A stretch of DNA of 64,000 bases. Origin: Corylus avellana. Taxonomy: Eukaryota; Streptophyta; Magnoliopsida; Fagales; Betulaceae. Shown one piece after another: positions 33,618 to 47,500 of this stretch. The DNA lies in NCBI RefSeq assembly GCF_901000735.1, contig NC_081542.1, forward strand, positions 10,168,216 to 10,232,215, in the 5' to 3' direction. A program made the translations under genes and the position numbers. The notes under the pieces are model-generated. The model did no database searches, had not been told where the DNA came from, and saw only the letters and a list, made by a program, of their open reading frames with translations. How positions within the stretch are numbered: the stretch's first letter is position 1; each line of letters starts with the position of its first letter.

Positions 33618-36600
33618 GTATACTAAGTTGGAACTGTCGGGGGCTTGGGAACCTCCGAACAGTTCGGGACCTTTGCCGTATGGTAAAGGAAAAGAAACCC
33701 AGTTTGGTTTTTCTTATGGAAACCAAACTAAAAGCCCTGAAGGTGGAACATGTGAAGATTCAGTTGGGTTTTGGAAGTGTTTTTGTTGTAGACAGTGTGG
33801 GAAGGAGTGGCGGTCTAGCGCTCTTTTGGAATAATGCTGTAGATGTAGAAATACAAAATTACAGCCGAAGGCATATAAATGCCATAATAAAGGGTGAGGG
33901 TGGGTTGCATTCATGGACTCTTACTGGGTTCTATGGACATCCCGAAGTGGCGAAAAGGAAAGAGTCATGGGATCTCCTAACACACCTACATACATTATCC
34001 CTTAATGCATGGATGTGTGTAGGAGATTTTAATGAAATTTTGTTTGATGAGGAAAAGTATGGAGCTAATAAACGGCCTCGGAGACAGTTACATGCCTTTC
34101 AACAAACTTTGGAGAATTGTCAACTCTACGATTTGGGTTTCTCGGGACCTAAATTTACATGGAGCAACAAAAGAGAGGATGGTAATTTCATCATGGAACG
34201 ATTGGATCGAGCTGTTGCGAATCATGCTTGGATGGATTTATATAAGGAGTGTGGGGTGGAGGTGATGGCGAATCGAAGTTTTGACCATGCACCATTACTA
34301 GTACAGCTGCAGAATTTTCGGCGTGGCCCAAGTAAACATATGAAGAATTTTTTGTATGTAGCAGGATGGGGAAAATCACCTAACCACCAAAAAGTCATCC
34401 AAAAGGTATGGCGGGAGAAAATGATAGGATCCAATCCGTGGCAATCTTTGTCAAAAAAGCTGGACAGGAGCAAAAAGGTGATTAAACAATGGCAAGTCAA
34501 AGAAAGAGGGCAAGCTGATCACCTAATCCAAGAAAAAACAGAACAGTTGAAGATTTTGCAAATGTCAGAAACTCAACCTGATGGGGAAGAAATAATTCGG
34601 CTGCAGCAGGAGGTCAATGATCTTATAGAAAGGGAAGACATGCAGTGGAGGCAAAGGGCTAAAGAACATTGGCTCAAAAAGGGTGATAAAAATTCAAAAT
34701 TTTTTCATGCTAGTGTAAAACAAAGACGCCAAGCAAATCGTATTGTACGTGTGGAAAATGAAGATGGAGTTGTATGTACAAATTCTGATGAAATTTCAAA
34801 GGCGTTTATTGATTATTTCCATAATATTTTTTCAACATCCAATCCATGTGGAATTGGGGAGTGTTTAAATGGGATGGAGAAAAAAGTTACACCTAGCATG
34901 AACGAGCAGCTGATCAGAGAACTATCGGTGGATGAAATCACTTGTGCTATTTCCCAAATGGGATCCCAAAAAGCGCCGGGCCCGGATGGTCTGCTAGCGT
35001 GTTTCTATCATGACAATTGGACCACCATTGGAGAGGAGGTATGCAATGTAGTTAAAAAAATTTTTACTTCAAGTAACCTTAATGCTGAAGTGAATTTTAC
35101 CCATATTGCATTGATACCAAAAAAACCTAATCCTTCAAAGGTCTTAGATTTTCGGCCTATTAGTCTTTGTAACGTTTTGTATAAAATTGTCTCAAAGACT
35201 TTGGCAAACAGATTGAAGGTAATCTTGCCTGAAATTATTTCCCAAAACCAAAGTGCGTTTATCCCGGGAAGACTAATCTCGGATAACGTGCTGGCAGCTT
35301 ATGAAACTTTGCACTCCATGCATTCACGGATGTGGGGCAAAGTGGGATACATGGCCTTAAAATTGGATATGAGTAAGGCTTATGACCGACTGGAGTGGCA
35401 GTTTTTGGAGGCGGTTATGGAAAAAATGGGGTTTGGAGCTAGATGGATTGGACTAATAATGAAGTGTATATCCACAGTGAGATATTCCGTTATTATTAAT
35501 GGAATTCCGGAAGGGAGCATTCAACCAACTAGGGGGATCCGTCAAGGGGACCCACTCTCACCGTATTTGTTTATTTTATGTGCTGAGGCATTGAGCTCCC
35601 AACTCTTAAAGGCTGAACTTTCTGGAAGTCTCCGAGGAGTCCCAACCTCACCAAAGGGCCTGCGGCTCAACCATTTATTTTTTGCGGATGATAGCCTTTT
35701 GTTTTGTAAGGCCACGGCACAAAATTGGCAGCGGTTGTCAATGATTTTGGAGAGGTATGAACAAGCATCTGGCCAACGGCTGAATAGGTATAAAACATCC
35801 ATTTTTTTCAGCCGTAATACCAGGCGAGAGGTGAAAGATCTCATTCTTCGCTTATCCGGAGTTCCTGCTACACAAAGGTATGACAAATACCTGGGGCTCC
35901 CAGCTCTTGTCAGTAAGTCTCGAGTTAGAGAATTCCATAATTTAACAGAAAGAGTAAGGGCAAAGGTGACAGATTGGAAGGCAAAATTACTCTCACTAGC
36001 TGGAAAAGAGATACTCTTAAAAGCAGTGATTCAAGCTATCCCCACGTATAGCATGAGTATTTTTTTACTCCCCAAAACACTTTGTAATGAAATAAATGGC
36101 CTTATGCAAAAATTCTGGTGGGGGCAAAAAGAGAATGAGAAGAAAATACACTGGATGAGTTGGGAAAAAATGGGACGTGCAAAAACTCAAGGGGGATTGG
36201 GTTTTCGGGATCTTCATGCTTTCAACAAAGCTCTCCTAGCAAAACAAAGTTGGAGGTTACTACAACAGCCCGACAGTTTGCCTTCAAAAATTATTAAGGC
36301 CAAATATTTTCCATCAGGCAATTTGCGGGAGGCAAAAGTGGGGAGTCGACCTTCACTAGCTTGGAAAAGTATTCTTGCAGGTAGAGAATTACTGTTTGCA
36401 GGTCTAATTTGGCGAGTCGGAGATGGAAAAAATATTTCAATCTGGGGAGATAAATGGATTCCAAATCCATCTTCTTTCACTGTTCAGTCACCTTGTTGAA
36501 AGCTATCTCCAAGAGCAAAGGTCTGTGAGTTAATTGAAACAACATCTTCACAGTGGAATATGCCCCTTATCCGAGAAATTTTTTGGGATGCAGAAGCAAA

Positions 36601-37768
36601 CCTGATTGGTGGACTCCCGGTAAGCAGATATAGTAGACAAGACAGACTGATCTGGAATTTCACAAGCACTGGTGAATTCTCGGTCAGAAGTGCTTATTAC
36701 CTGGAGTTGGAGAGAAATGCCAGAAATAGAGGTGAATGCTCTACAAGGTCGGGCTTCCAAGATGTCTAGAAACAAATATGGGAGCTGAGAGTACCCAATG
36801 CCATAAAGGTGTTCATGTGGAGGGCGTGTAATAATATTCTCCCTACAAAAGAAAATCTAAAAAATAAGGGGGTATTGAAGGAAGCAAATTGCATTTTCTG
36901 TAGTAAAGCCATTGAAAGTACTGCACATGTCTTGTGGCATTGTCCAGCAGCTCAAGACGTATGGAGTGTCAGTGAACGAATTTTACAGAAAAGTGTCTGC
37001 TTGGAGGAGAATTTCCTGGGAATATTTGATTTTTTCCTTCGCAGGTGCAACTCGGAGGTGATGGGCATTTTTGCGATGACAACCCGTGAGATTTGGAAGA
37101 GAAGAAATGCAATTGTTCACGGTGAGCAATTTCAACATCCTAGTGCGCTGGCTAAGGGAGCAATGCAATTGTGGAAGATGTGGGAACAGACTTCGGTGCA
37201 ACAAGAGGAAACAGATGCGAGTCCAGCTCCCGCGTCTGAAGCATATGTGAGGTGGAAAGCTCCTTCTATGGACACGTACAAATGTAATTGGGATGTGGCT
37301 GTGAAATCGGATGTGAGGGGGGGGGGAGTTGGTATCATAATCAGGGATTATATGGGGAATGTATGTGCAGCATCTTGCCTGTGTCTAGAGGGCAGTCCAG
37401 ACCCTACCGTAGCAGAAGCGATGGGAGCCAGGTGTGCATTGGAATTTGGTAGAGATCTAGGCTTCCAAAATATTATATTGGAAGGGGATTCAAAAACAGT
37501 GATCCAAGCTATTGTTGGGAGAGATCATTGGTGCAAATTCGGTCAAGTGATTGAAGATATCCATGTTATAATGGCGGGATTTAGGAGCTGGAGGGCGGAG
37601 CATGTTAAAAGAGAAGCAAATGAAGCAGCTCATGGTTTGGCGCGGGCAGCAGGGATTACAGGGGTTTCTAGAATCTGGATGGAAGAAGTCCCTGATATTG
37701 TTCAACATATTGTTCTCTTAGAGCAATCGTCTCTTGGAGTTTTAGAGCCTCATGCTCTTGATATTTAG
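33614..37768 (+). pseudogene. LINE ORF2 (EN-RT-zf-RVT-RNase H), two in-frame stops
   Basis: A single frame of 1384 codons plus stop, interrupted only by TGA at 36497-36499 and TAG at 36767-36769. Domains: apurinic-type endonuclease (MSILSWNCRGLGN, GDFNEIL, WSNKRED, SFDHAPLL) at about residues 1-220; reverse transcriptase with FRPISLCNVLYKIVSKTLAN, QSAFIPGRLISDN, LDMSKAYDR (~585), QGDPLSP (~645) and FADD (~690); zf-RVT with FMWRACNNILPT and HVLWHCPAA (36809-36965); RNase H-like with CNWDVAVKSD, AEAMGARCALEFG, LEGDSKTVI and HVKREANEAAHGLAR. The start ATG overlaps the ORF1 stop as ATGA. Both stops are one transition from a tryptophan codon, and WKQIWELRVP is the family expectation at the second. 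Confidence 0.9.
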
Positions 37769-38554
37769 AGTTTTGACTCTAGATGTTTTGTACTATTTTC
37801 AGAATTTTTGAATGAGATCAGATTTTATTCAAAAAAAAAAAAAAATGAGAAAAATAATGGCGTTAAAACCTAGATACCAAAAGGGTATTTAACCCTTGAT
37901 TTAAATTTACTCCTTAAGTTTTCAATTTTAAAAATAAAGTCATTATATTTTGCCTAAATTTCAAATAGATTCATCTGTCACTTTACCGATGAAGTTAATG
38001 GGTTGCCATATGCAATGTGTGTCTCATTTGACATGCAAGCATCTATGTCAACAGTCAAATATCAATGCCACATCAGCAAGTCACATTTTCTCATAAAAAA
38101 AAAAAACAAAAAAAAACAACTCTAAATGGGTGAAACTAATTTGTTTGAACCACTTTTAGAGAAATAAAAACCATTTTTTTGTCATTGCCCCATTATGAAT
38201 TAACATAATCCTCATTGCTCCCGTTCGTTGGTACTCAAACCATTACAGTGAAAAGCAAATTCTGACCCCTACGCGGAATAAATAATTACAACAAATTATA
38301 ATATCAAATGAAATTTATTGTAATCACACAAGCGTCAAACCATACAAATACAAATCATTCAACACACCAACAACATGAATTTTGTTGACAAAGAGGAAAA
38401 TTTTGACAAATCAAGAAAAAATCTTTTTGGGACAGCCAAACACATGAATTCATTACGAATAATAATTACAAGGATATAGACACTTACAACATGTAATGCT
38501 AAGACTCCTTGTGTAGACAAGCTCTTCACTCACTTCCTTACCTCCTAAATAAGC

Positions 38555-40036
38555 TGATAAGCGCTGAATGTTGTACATTTAAGCCCATTAACTCGCATAT
38601 GTTAATTCCTTAGCATTGTATTTTTTTTATTTTGTGTTATTTTATTGTTTTCAAGTTTAAAATAAAGATACAAGAAATTTCATTGATTTTGAGCTTAAAG
38701 CACACTTTGAAAAGATTTAGAAGATGTCGTTAAGCTTAACCAATCATAATAGAGGACCTATATGATGTGGTTAAGTTTAATCAAATCAAGGAAATAATTC
38801 AATTGAAATTTCTCTAATTTGAGTTAAAATCGGATTGTGGTGAAACCAGTGGCATTGGAAAGCTAACTCAAAATACTATAAATCATTGTGAAATAAGATT
38901 TTCCTAATTCAAGCGTTTGCTATGTCAAAATCGTCCCACAATATAAGGATGCAAATTTAGACGAATCTTATTCCGATTTGTATTAGGATTGCTTCCTAAT
39001 TTGATTAGGAGACTTAAGTATGGTTTTTCCGAGATTCCTAGGGCTTCTAGGGTTTGTTTTACACCCTATAAATAGGCTTCTAAGCCTTGAAGAGATGTGT
39101 GCGTAGTTTTAGATAGAAAATATCTTCTTGGAGGCTTGGAGAGTTGAAAAGAAGAGGAACATGACAAGAGGCCATCCCAACACCAAGATGAGCAACTAAT
39201 TCAGTAATAGGGCGTTGATATAGTCATTTTCAAGTAATAATGATTTAATTGTATTTTAATTTGGGTTTTTCTATATGCATGATGGTTGTATAACTATGAG
39301 AATTGATCTTAATGTTTATATTCAATCATTATTAAATTATTCTCTTGTTTTAGAAAGTTCTTTTTGTTCATTGAACTCAATCCTTCATATTTTCTGTGAT
39401 TATATGAATGATTCTTGTACAACGGTTTTAATTGACATATGATCAACAGGATTTGATAAGGCATGCCTAAGGAAGACGGATTGTACTTCACTCTAGTTTA
39501 GTGTAATTTAGGTAAACAATTCGTACAAACCGAAGATGAGTTATGTTTATCCCTCGATTGTGTGTAGCATATTAAGGAATTAGATAATACATACTTAAGG
39601 AAGATGGATTGTACCGCATCTTAGTAATTAGGTGGACGGTCTGTGCCAACCAATGATAGATCATACTTATTTCTTAACGATGGTATTTTCTTGACTACTC
39701 GAGTGAGACAAGCCATATACCATGCATAGTATGAATTTTCCTTATTAATTTATGATCGACCATTGTTATACGATTAGTGGTGAAATTAACCCCTTATTCT
39801 TTCTCTCATTAGTCATTACTATCTATCTTTACTCTTATGCATTTATTTTTATAAAACAAAAACAATCAAACAAATTTCTTTTAATTAAGTTATATTTGAT
39901 CTTGACAAGCTTAATAACAACGCAGTACAGTTCTTGAAGTACAATACCCTCAATATAGCCATATTCTACAAGGATTCATTCTATTGTTAGTAGTTATTTT
40001 ATTATTGGTATTTTTGTACACAAAAAGACCACATCA
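38555..40036 (+). mobile_element. LTR-like repeat, copy 1 (block B)
   Basis: Counterpart of 2263-3747, from TGATAAGCGCTGAATG to GTACACAAAAAGACCACATCA, with scattered substitutions. Non-coding. Confidence 0.7.
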
Positions 40037-40332
40037 TAGGCTCTAGCTTCTCATTGGTTAGACTTCTTATGGACTCCTTACTGACCCACTAGTAGACTTT
40101 ATTGATGAATTGAACCTGAAGTAGTACTATTGTTTGATCCAAATTCCAAGAGAATGATGTGGAAGACAAGACAAAATTAGTCTTTTAAAGACAAAATCAA
40201 GTATGTTCTGCACGACAACGTCTTAACATGTTAAAGGCATATCCAAACACAATTAGGGTTTCATGCCTAAATCACCTGCCAGGTCCAAACATTAGCCCAC
40301 ATGGTAAGGAACACGCACTCTTGGATCTCCAC

Positions 40333-40813
40333 TGATAAGAGTCGAATGTTAGATATTTAAGCTCCTTAATTTACATATGTTAATTCCTTAGCATTGTTAT
40401 TTATTTGTTTTTGTGTTGTTTCAGTATTTCCAGGTGTTTAAGGAAGAATACAAGAAATACTATTGATTTTGGGCTTAAAACGCACTTTGAGAATCTATTG
40501 ACAGAATTGGGATCAAGCCCACTCAACCCTAGGCTCGAGTGCACTCGGCCTTCCAGAACGCGCTAGAAGCCCAATTCCACCTTGGACAAGATTTTCAGTC
40601 TTAGTCCAACTAGGAGGCTGTTTTCGATTTTTCTAGGACTTCCAGGGCTCAAAGGGTTTATTCTACTCCTTATAAATAGGCCTCTAAGCTTTAAAGAGAG
40701 GTGTGCTTAGTTTTAGATGAAAAATATCTTTTTGGAGGCCTGTCCTATAAGGATTCATCCTATTGCGAGTGTTAATTTTATTATTGATTACTTTTGCACA
40801 CAAAAAGACTACA
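40333..40813 (+). mobile_element. LTR-like repeat, copy 2 (block B)
   Basis: Counterpart of 4026-4507. It keeps the canonical TG start (TGATAAGAGTCGAATG) and has the same internal deletion, so the deletion predates duplication. Confidence 0.7.
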
Positions 40814-40821
40814 TTAATTTT

Positions 40822-40839
40822 TGGCGTCGTTGACGGGGA
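40822..40839 (+). other. Retrotransposon primer binding site (block B)
   Basis: TGGCGTCGTTGACGGGGA is the tRNA-Asp-type PBS with one more mismatch than the block A copy. Confidence 0.7.
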
Positions 40840-40878
40840 CTAAAAATTGATGTGTTTTTTTTTTTTTTTTTTTTTTTT

Positions 40879-42115
40879 GGTGCAAAAATAATTAATAATA
40901 AAATTACCACTTGCAATAGGACGAATTCTTGTAGGACAGGGTTATATAGAGGGTGTCAAACCTCAAGGACTGCACTGGTGTCATTATCAAGTTTTTTAAG
41001 ATCAAATATAACTTAATTAAAAAAAGTTTGTTGATTGTTTTTGTTTTGTAAAAGTAAATGCATAAAAGTAAAGATAGTAGTGATGAGAGAGAATATGTGG
41101 TTGATTTCACCACTAACCATATAACAATGGTCAATCATAAATTAATAAAAAAAATTCATACTATACATGATATATGGCTCATCTCACTCGAGTAATCAAG
41201 AAAATATCATCATTAAGAAATAAGTATAATCCATCTTTGGTTAGTACAAACCGTCCACCTAACCATTAAGATATGATCCATCTTTCCTAAGTATGGATTA
41301 TCTAATTTCTTAATAGGCTACATATAATCAAATGATAAGCATAACCCATCTTCGGTTAGTACGAATTGTTTACCTAAATTATACTAAACTAGGGTGTAGT
41401 ACAATCCGGCTTCCCTAGGCAAGGCCTATCAAATCCTATTGATCATGTGTAAGTTAAAATCATTCATATAATTACAGAAAATATGAAAGATTGAGTTCAA
41501 GCAATATAAAAGGCTTTTTAAGACAAGAGAAAAATTTCATAATGATTAAATATAAGCATTAAGATCAATTCTCACAGTACAACTATCATGCATATAAAAA
41601 AAAAACTCAAATTAAAATGCAATTAAACTATTGTTACTTGGAAATGGCTACATCAACGCCCTATTATAGAATTAGTTGCTCATTCAGGTGCTAGGATAGC
41701 CTTGTGCCATGTTCCTCTTCTTTTCAACTCTCTAAGCCTCCAAGAAGATGTTTTATATCTAAAATTAAGCACACCTCTCTTCAAGGCTTAGAGGTCTATT
41801 TATAGGAGGTGGAATAAAACCTACGAGCCTTGGAAGTCCTAGGAAAAATGTAGACAGTCTCCTAGTTGGACTAGGAGGCTGAAAACCTTGTCCAAGGTGA
41901 AATTGGGCTTCTGCCGTGTTTTGGAAGGCCGAGTGTGCTCGAGCTCAAGGGAGATGTGCTCGAGTGCATGTGTGCTCGAGCTTAGGCAAGAAGGCGCTCG
42001 AGCACAGGTGCGCTCGAGCCTAGGGTTGAGTGGGCTTATCCTAGTTATGCCAGTAGCTTCTCAAAGTGTATTTTAAGCCCAAAATCAATGGTATTTCTTA
42101 TATTCTTTCTTAAAC
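40879..42115 (-). mobile_element. LTR-like repeat, copy 3, inverted (block B)
   Basis: Counterpart of 4575-5795. The CTCGAG array here (41937-42020) has five units against four in block A. Confidence 0.7.
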
Positions 42116-43234
42116 ACCTTAAAACATTATTCTCAAATGTTTTCTGTTGGAAAATATTTTCAGCTTTAAGAAAATGATTTATGCTAAAACATTTTTTATT
42201 GTTTTTGGCTCGTACGAAAAATTTCCGACTGAGAATGAAATGCGAACTTTGGTGGCAGTTGAGAATGAAATGCAAGAAAGAATGAATATGAGAAGAAAAA
42301 GCTTAAACTCGAAAAATTGTTTATGATTTTAAAAAAAGGAAACCATTTTACGGAAATTAAATTTTTTTTTCTAATTAACCAAAAATATTTTCGGTTTGAT
42401 TCCAATTTTCAAAGGTTCTAAACACTAAAAAATAAAAATTTCAAAAAACAATTTACATCGAAACAACAATAATAGTCTTATAATAATATTTTAATAATCC
42501 TTTTGGACACGTTTTTTTTGCTCAAACTAAACTAGAGGTTGGGATAAGAAGATCCTCCTAGTCACATTCCTTCGGTGTGCATTGTGTTTCAAAAGAAAAG
42601 CAAAAAGTAAAGAAACAAGCTGAAGCACCGGCACGCGTTCTCTCTTTGAAAATTCTCGAGTCAGATATCTTAGCCCTTTGTTTTTCTTATCATTCTATAC
42701 CTTTTTTCAACTTCTCTTCTTGGAAATTTCTTCGTTTAGCCTGGAAATTTGCAGAGGAAAAAATAGATAAAAGGAAATGATTTATGACTAAATAGAATAT
42801 AATAACAAAATTATTTCTACCTAACCATGTTGGAAGAATTTAAAAAAAAATAATTAAAAAACAAAATTTTTAGTTTCGTAATCATCATTTTTTCTTTGAT
42901 TCTTTTCTTAAGAAACAGAGGGAGGAACACGGTTTCTTCTCCTTTAAAAGCGTCTCGGGACTGCATCGCATTCCTGTCAATTTCTTCCATCTAGACAGCC
43001 TTTGTGTCCCTCGTCGGTGAAAACCCATTTCGAATGTTGAGATTCAATTGGTTTTTTTGTTTTCTATTAGGGTTTTCGGCCAGTAATCGATCTGGGTCTG
43101 CTTCAAACTCTAAATTTCCGCTTCGCGGAGCCTAAGTTTTCTTCCGAAGGTGTTTTTGGCTGGAATTTCGATCTGGGTCTGCTTCAAAAATTTGCGATTT
43201 CGCGATATTTAGAACCCGATCAGTTCGGAAAAGG

Positions 43235-44479
43235 ATGGCTTCATTGTTGGGTTCGGCTTTGTTTCCTCTGACTCTATCAAATGGCGCTTCTCGGTCCGCT
43301 AGAAATGCAGTGTCTGGTGGGGGGAGGATCACTTCGAGTTGTTTTAAGCATATGAAGGAGCAGAGAAAGGTTGTTTGCGCTTGCATGGCGCCTCCACGGG
43401 ACTTGAGAAGAGATGAATCCTCTGCTACCAAATTCAATGTAATTATCTGCATTTGAAACTCTCAACATTGTTGTTTGTGTTGGATTTTTTAATGATTATT
43501 TGGTAGTTCCTTCAGATTGGCTCATATGCAAAAACAATTTGTTCTATTGTTTAATTTCAAATGCTAACAGTCAAATTTGGTTTCATTTACATCATCATAC
43601 CGTCTTTTTGGAGATGTAATTTGTGCTATTATCTGTGTAAAATTTATATGTTGTAGCTGACACTGATATCTATTGCTTGTCCATTCTCTCGTGATTTTCT
43701 ATGTTATGGATGATAACCAGTTTATTAAGCTTTGGTCAAATTCACGAGCAACTCGTCTTATTGGATTTAGATTTAACTGATAGATTCTACGTTGTGTTTT
43801 ATAACTTTTGCTGCAGTTAAATCTAGTTACATTACATCTTATATTTTGTATTATAATCAAATTCATTTGTCTTTATTTTACTTCCTCTATTTAGCATTCA
43901 AGTGATATTGAATTTTCACATTTTGTTCATGAATTTTTGTTTTGATTAACATATTTGCTTCATTTCTTTGTTAGTTGGATTCATGATTTGTAAATGTGTA
44001 TGAATGCACGGATTCACTTCGCATGTTTCTAGTTTTTTATTTTTTCCTTTTTAAATTTAAGTTGGACTTTTAATTTTAATTTTCTTTTTATGGTGGCTGA
44101 CAAGGATGATCTTACTAGGATTCATTTAAATCAGAGAGTTTAAGCTCTGTACGGGAGCCTGAGGATGATTCTGATGTTCTCATTGAGTGTAAAGATGTCT
44201 ATAAGTCATTTGGCGAGAAGCAGATATTGAGAGGTGTGAGCTTCAAGGTGAATTTTTTTTTTTTTAATTCAATTTCATATTATCTATCTTCAGATTGCAT
44301 CCATTCAGCTCATTTCCAATAATATAGATCAAACTGCATGAAGTTGATGTTGGGGCCTTCCTCCTGACTTTATGAGTTAAGAGATTTGGAACATATATAA
44401 CACATTCCAAATTAAACATTCAATTCGTCTATGAGGAACATCATTGCATAGCTCATGGATTTTTTACATTGAGAAGTGT

Positions 44480-44525
<46 letters not shown>

Positions 44526-47500
44526 ATCACCAAAAAGTTGTTACGTTGAAGGTGACAAATAGACTCACCCAGTGACATGCAGATTTTTATTATAGGCTTA
44601 ATTTTTCATGATTATTCTTGTGTTTGAATTGCTCACTGATTGACTATCTGAAGTTATGTGTCTTTTGGAGCTAGAAATCTGTTGCATATAATAGATGCTC
44701 ATTTACAATCGTTACAGGTCATCCGAAGGATGTTGTAGAGAGATCAGTAGAAAAGAGCTTCTGATAAAGATACTATTTTTACTAGGAATTATTTGTTGCT
44801 GATATATTTTTGCTAGCTCACTATCAATGCCCCTACACTTAACATTGTATTATGCATGAATAATTGAACTTGTGATTTCATTCCTTCCAAATGGATATGG
44901 TTGAGCCGGGAACACTGGCCTCAATTTTGATCATGAAGCCCTGGCTTTTGCATAGGTAAGTAGACTGTTGGATCGACCCCTAGATTCCTGGAATGCAGTT
45001 CTTGCAGGCTTGCAGCTCTAGTTTGTATACTTAAAAAAGTTGTCCAACTTGGACTGCTGTAGCATTGTCCCATCAGGGATCCATAGGTAGTATGAGTACT
45101 GCTTTAGGATTAGGGTCAGGAGTTGTAGTCCACTTGTCTTATGAATCTTTTGTGGGTAAGGTACATTGATGGGTTGTTAGTTGCATTTTTGAGAACAAAG
45201 ATTTATAACATGAATCTTGAGTCTAACTTTCATAGTTATGAAAAATATTAGTCTTCACTGGCTATGGTCCTTTTGTCACATAATTTTTGATTTGGCTCTG
45301 TACCCAGGCTATGTAGATACACTTGGTCCAAATTTTAGTTTGGAATATGCGTTAGGAGTACGGCCTATGTTGAGATAACTTACTATTTTCTCTCATTCCA
45401 ATTGACTAAGAGCATACTAAAAATTTTGGAATCTTATAGTCTTGGTGCTTTTGGGGATCAATACTGGGCAATTTTGGTTGGGAGGAGATCTCTTGCATAC
45501 TTGCAATGTGCTGCTGTATTATAGTTATTTCTTTGATCAGTCACTCCATTTCCTTACGACCATGTCAATTGCTTTAATGACTGAATTCAATGAATTTGAT
45601 CATTAAAGGGTTTCAAAGTTGAGGAGGTTTACTTTGAATTTATGTTGGTTTATGTTATAGATGTGGATAAGTTACTTATTTTCAGGTGACAAGTACACTA
45701 AATTCTTTCACTCTATAGCCAACTCTAACAGAAGATATAACTCTATAGATACCCTTTTGATTGGGGATAGTCCTTCTTCAAATCAGGACGAGATTAGTGA
45801 GCACATTGTCGAGTTCTATCAAAAAGCTATTTTCTGAGCAATGCAGTTGGAGGCCTATGGTAGATGGTATTTCTTTTGATACCATTTTGGAGGTTGAGGC
45901 CAGCTGGTTGGAGAGAGATTTTGAAGAGGAAGAGGTTAAAAAGGTTGTGTCTAAGATGAATGGCAATAAGGCGTTGGGCCCTGATGGGTATTCTATGGCC
46001 TTCTTCCAAACATGTTGGGATGTTGTGAGGGAGGATATTATATCTTCTGTTTAGTGCATTTCATGCCAAAGGGATGTTTGAGAAGAGCCTCAATGCTACA
46101 TTCATTTCGCTTATTCCGAAGATTCCCGGTGCCATCAATCTCAAAGACTTCTGCCCGATTAGCCTTGTGGGAGGTATCTATAAAATCATAGCCAAGGTTT
46201 TAGCAAATAGATTGAAGGTAGTATTGGACAAGATTATTTCCAAGACACAATGCTTTTATCAAAGGTAGGCAGATTCTAGATCCCATCTTGATTTCTAATA
46301 AATGCTTTGATAGTAGGCTGAGATCTGGAGAGCCCAGGGTTATTTGCAAAATGGATTTGGAAAAAGCTTATGATCATGTGAACTAGGGCTTCTTGATGTA
46401 CTTGCTAAGGAGGTGTGGTTTTGGAGGGGTTTGGTGTTCTTGGATACAACATTGTATTTCCTCAGTGCGGTTATCAATTTTGGTAAATGGTTCTCCTAAA
46501 GGTTTTTTTAGCAATTCCAAAGGATTACGACATGGGGACCCCCTCTCTCCGCTGTTGTTTGTTTTTGTGATGGAGGCTTTGAGTAGGATGATTTATGCGG
46601 CTATTCATGGGGGGTTGATAGAAGGCTTCAAGGTCGGTAATACTACCGTCTCTCATCTTCTTTTTGCCCATGATACCCTGATTTTTTGCAATTCTATGCC
46701 CACCCAGTTATGCTCTTTGCGGAGTTTTTTTTGCTGTTCAAAGTTGCCTCTGATTTGAAGGTTAATTTGGCTAAGTCGATGTTAATTCCTGTGGGGAATG
46801 TGGAGCAAGTGGATTCGTTAGCCAGTATTTTAGGGTGTGGGGTTGCCACTTTGCCAGTGAAGTACCTTGGTCTTCCGTTGAGAGCTTCTTTTAAGGCTAA
46901 GCATATTTGGGATGGTGTTATAGAGAAAATAGAACATCAGTTGGCCAGTTGGAAAATGTTGTATTTGTCGAAGGGGGGAAGGGTCACCCTTATCAACAAC
47001 ACTCTTGCTAATTTGCCCACTTATTACTTGTCTTTATTCCCTATACCGGTGAGTGTTGCTAAGAGCATTGAGAAGCTACAGCGCAATTTTTTATGGGGAG
47101 GTATAAGTGAAGAGTTCAAGTACCATTTGGTGAAGTAGTCGAAGGTTTGCACTCCGATCAAGGAGGGAGGGTTGGGTATTAGAAATTTATTGGTGTTCAA
47201 TCGCGCTCTTCTAGGGAAATGGTTGTGGCGTTATGGGTCGGAGAGAGAGGCTTGGTGGAGAGTTGTGGTAGATTTGAAGTTTGGAAGTTTATGGGGAGGG
47301 TGTTCTCTTGAGCCTGGAGGAGCGTATGGGGTGGGGTTGTGGAAGAATATTTGGAAAGGGTGGGTTACTTTTAAAGGCTTTACTAGATTTGTGGTGGGGA
47401 ATGGGACTAGGGTTAGCTTTTGGCATGATTGGTGGTGTGGAGATACGGCTCTCAAGACAGCTTTCCCGATTTTATTTAGTATTGCTTGTGCGAAGGATGC

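Larger units (their letters stand above)
32491..37845 (+). mobile_element. L1-type LINE, nearly complete, 5'-truncated
   Basis: A non-LTR retrotransposon of the plant L1 clade. Order: ORF1 (from within DUF4283), ORF2 (endonuclease, reverse transcriptase, zf-RVT, RNase H), a short 3' UTR and a poly(A) tail at about 37831-37845. The 5' junction falls inside ORF1 at AAATGTATTCAAACC, as seen by comparison with the minus-strand copy at 26770-28780. No target-site duplication is found. The base after the poly(A) is the first base of duplication copy B. Confidence 0.92.
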
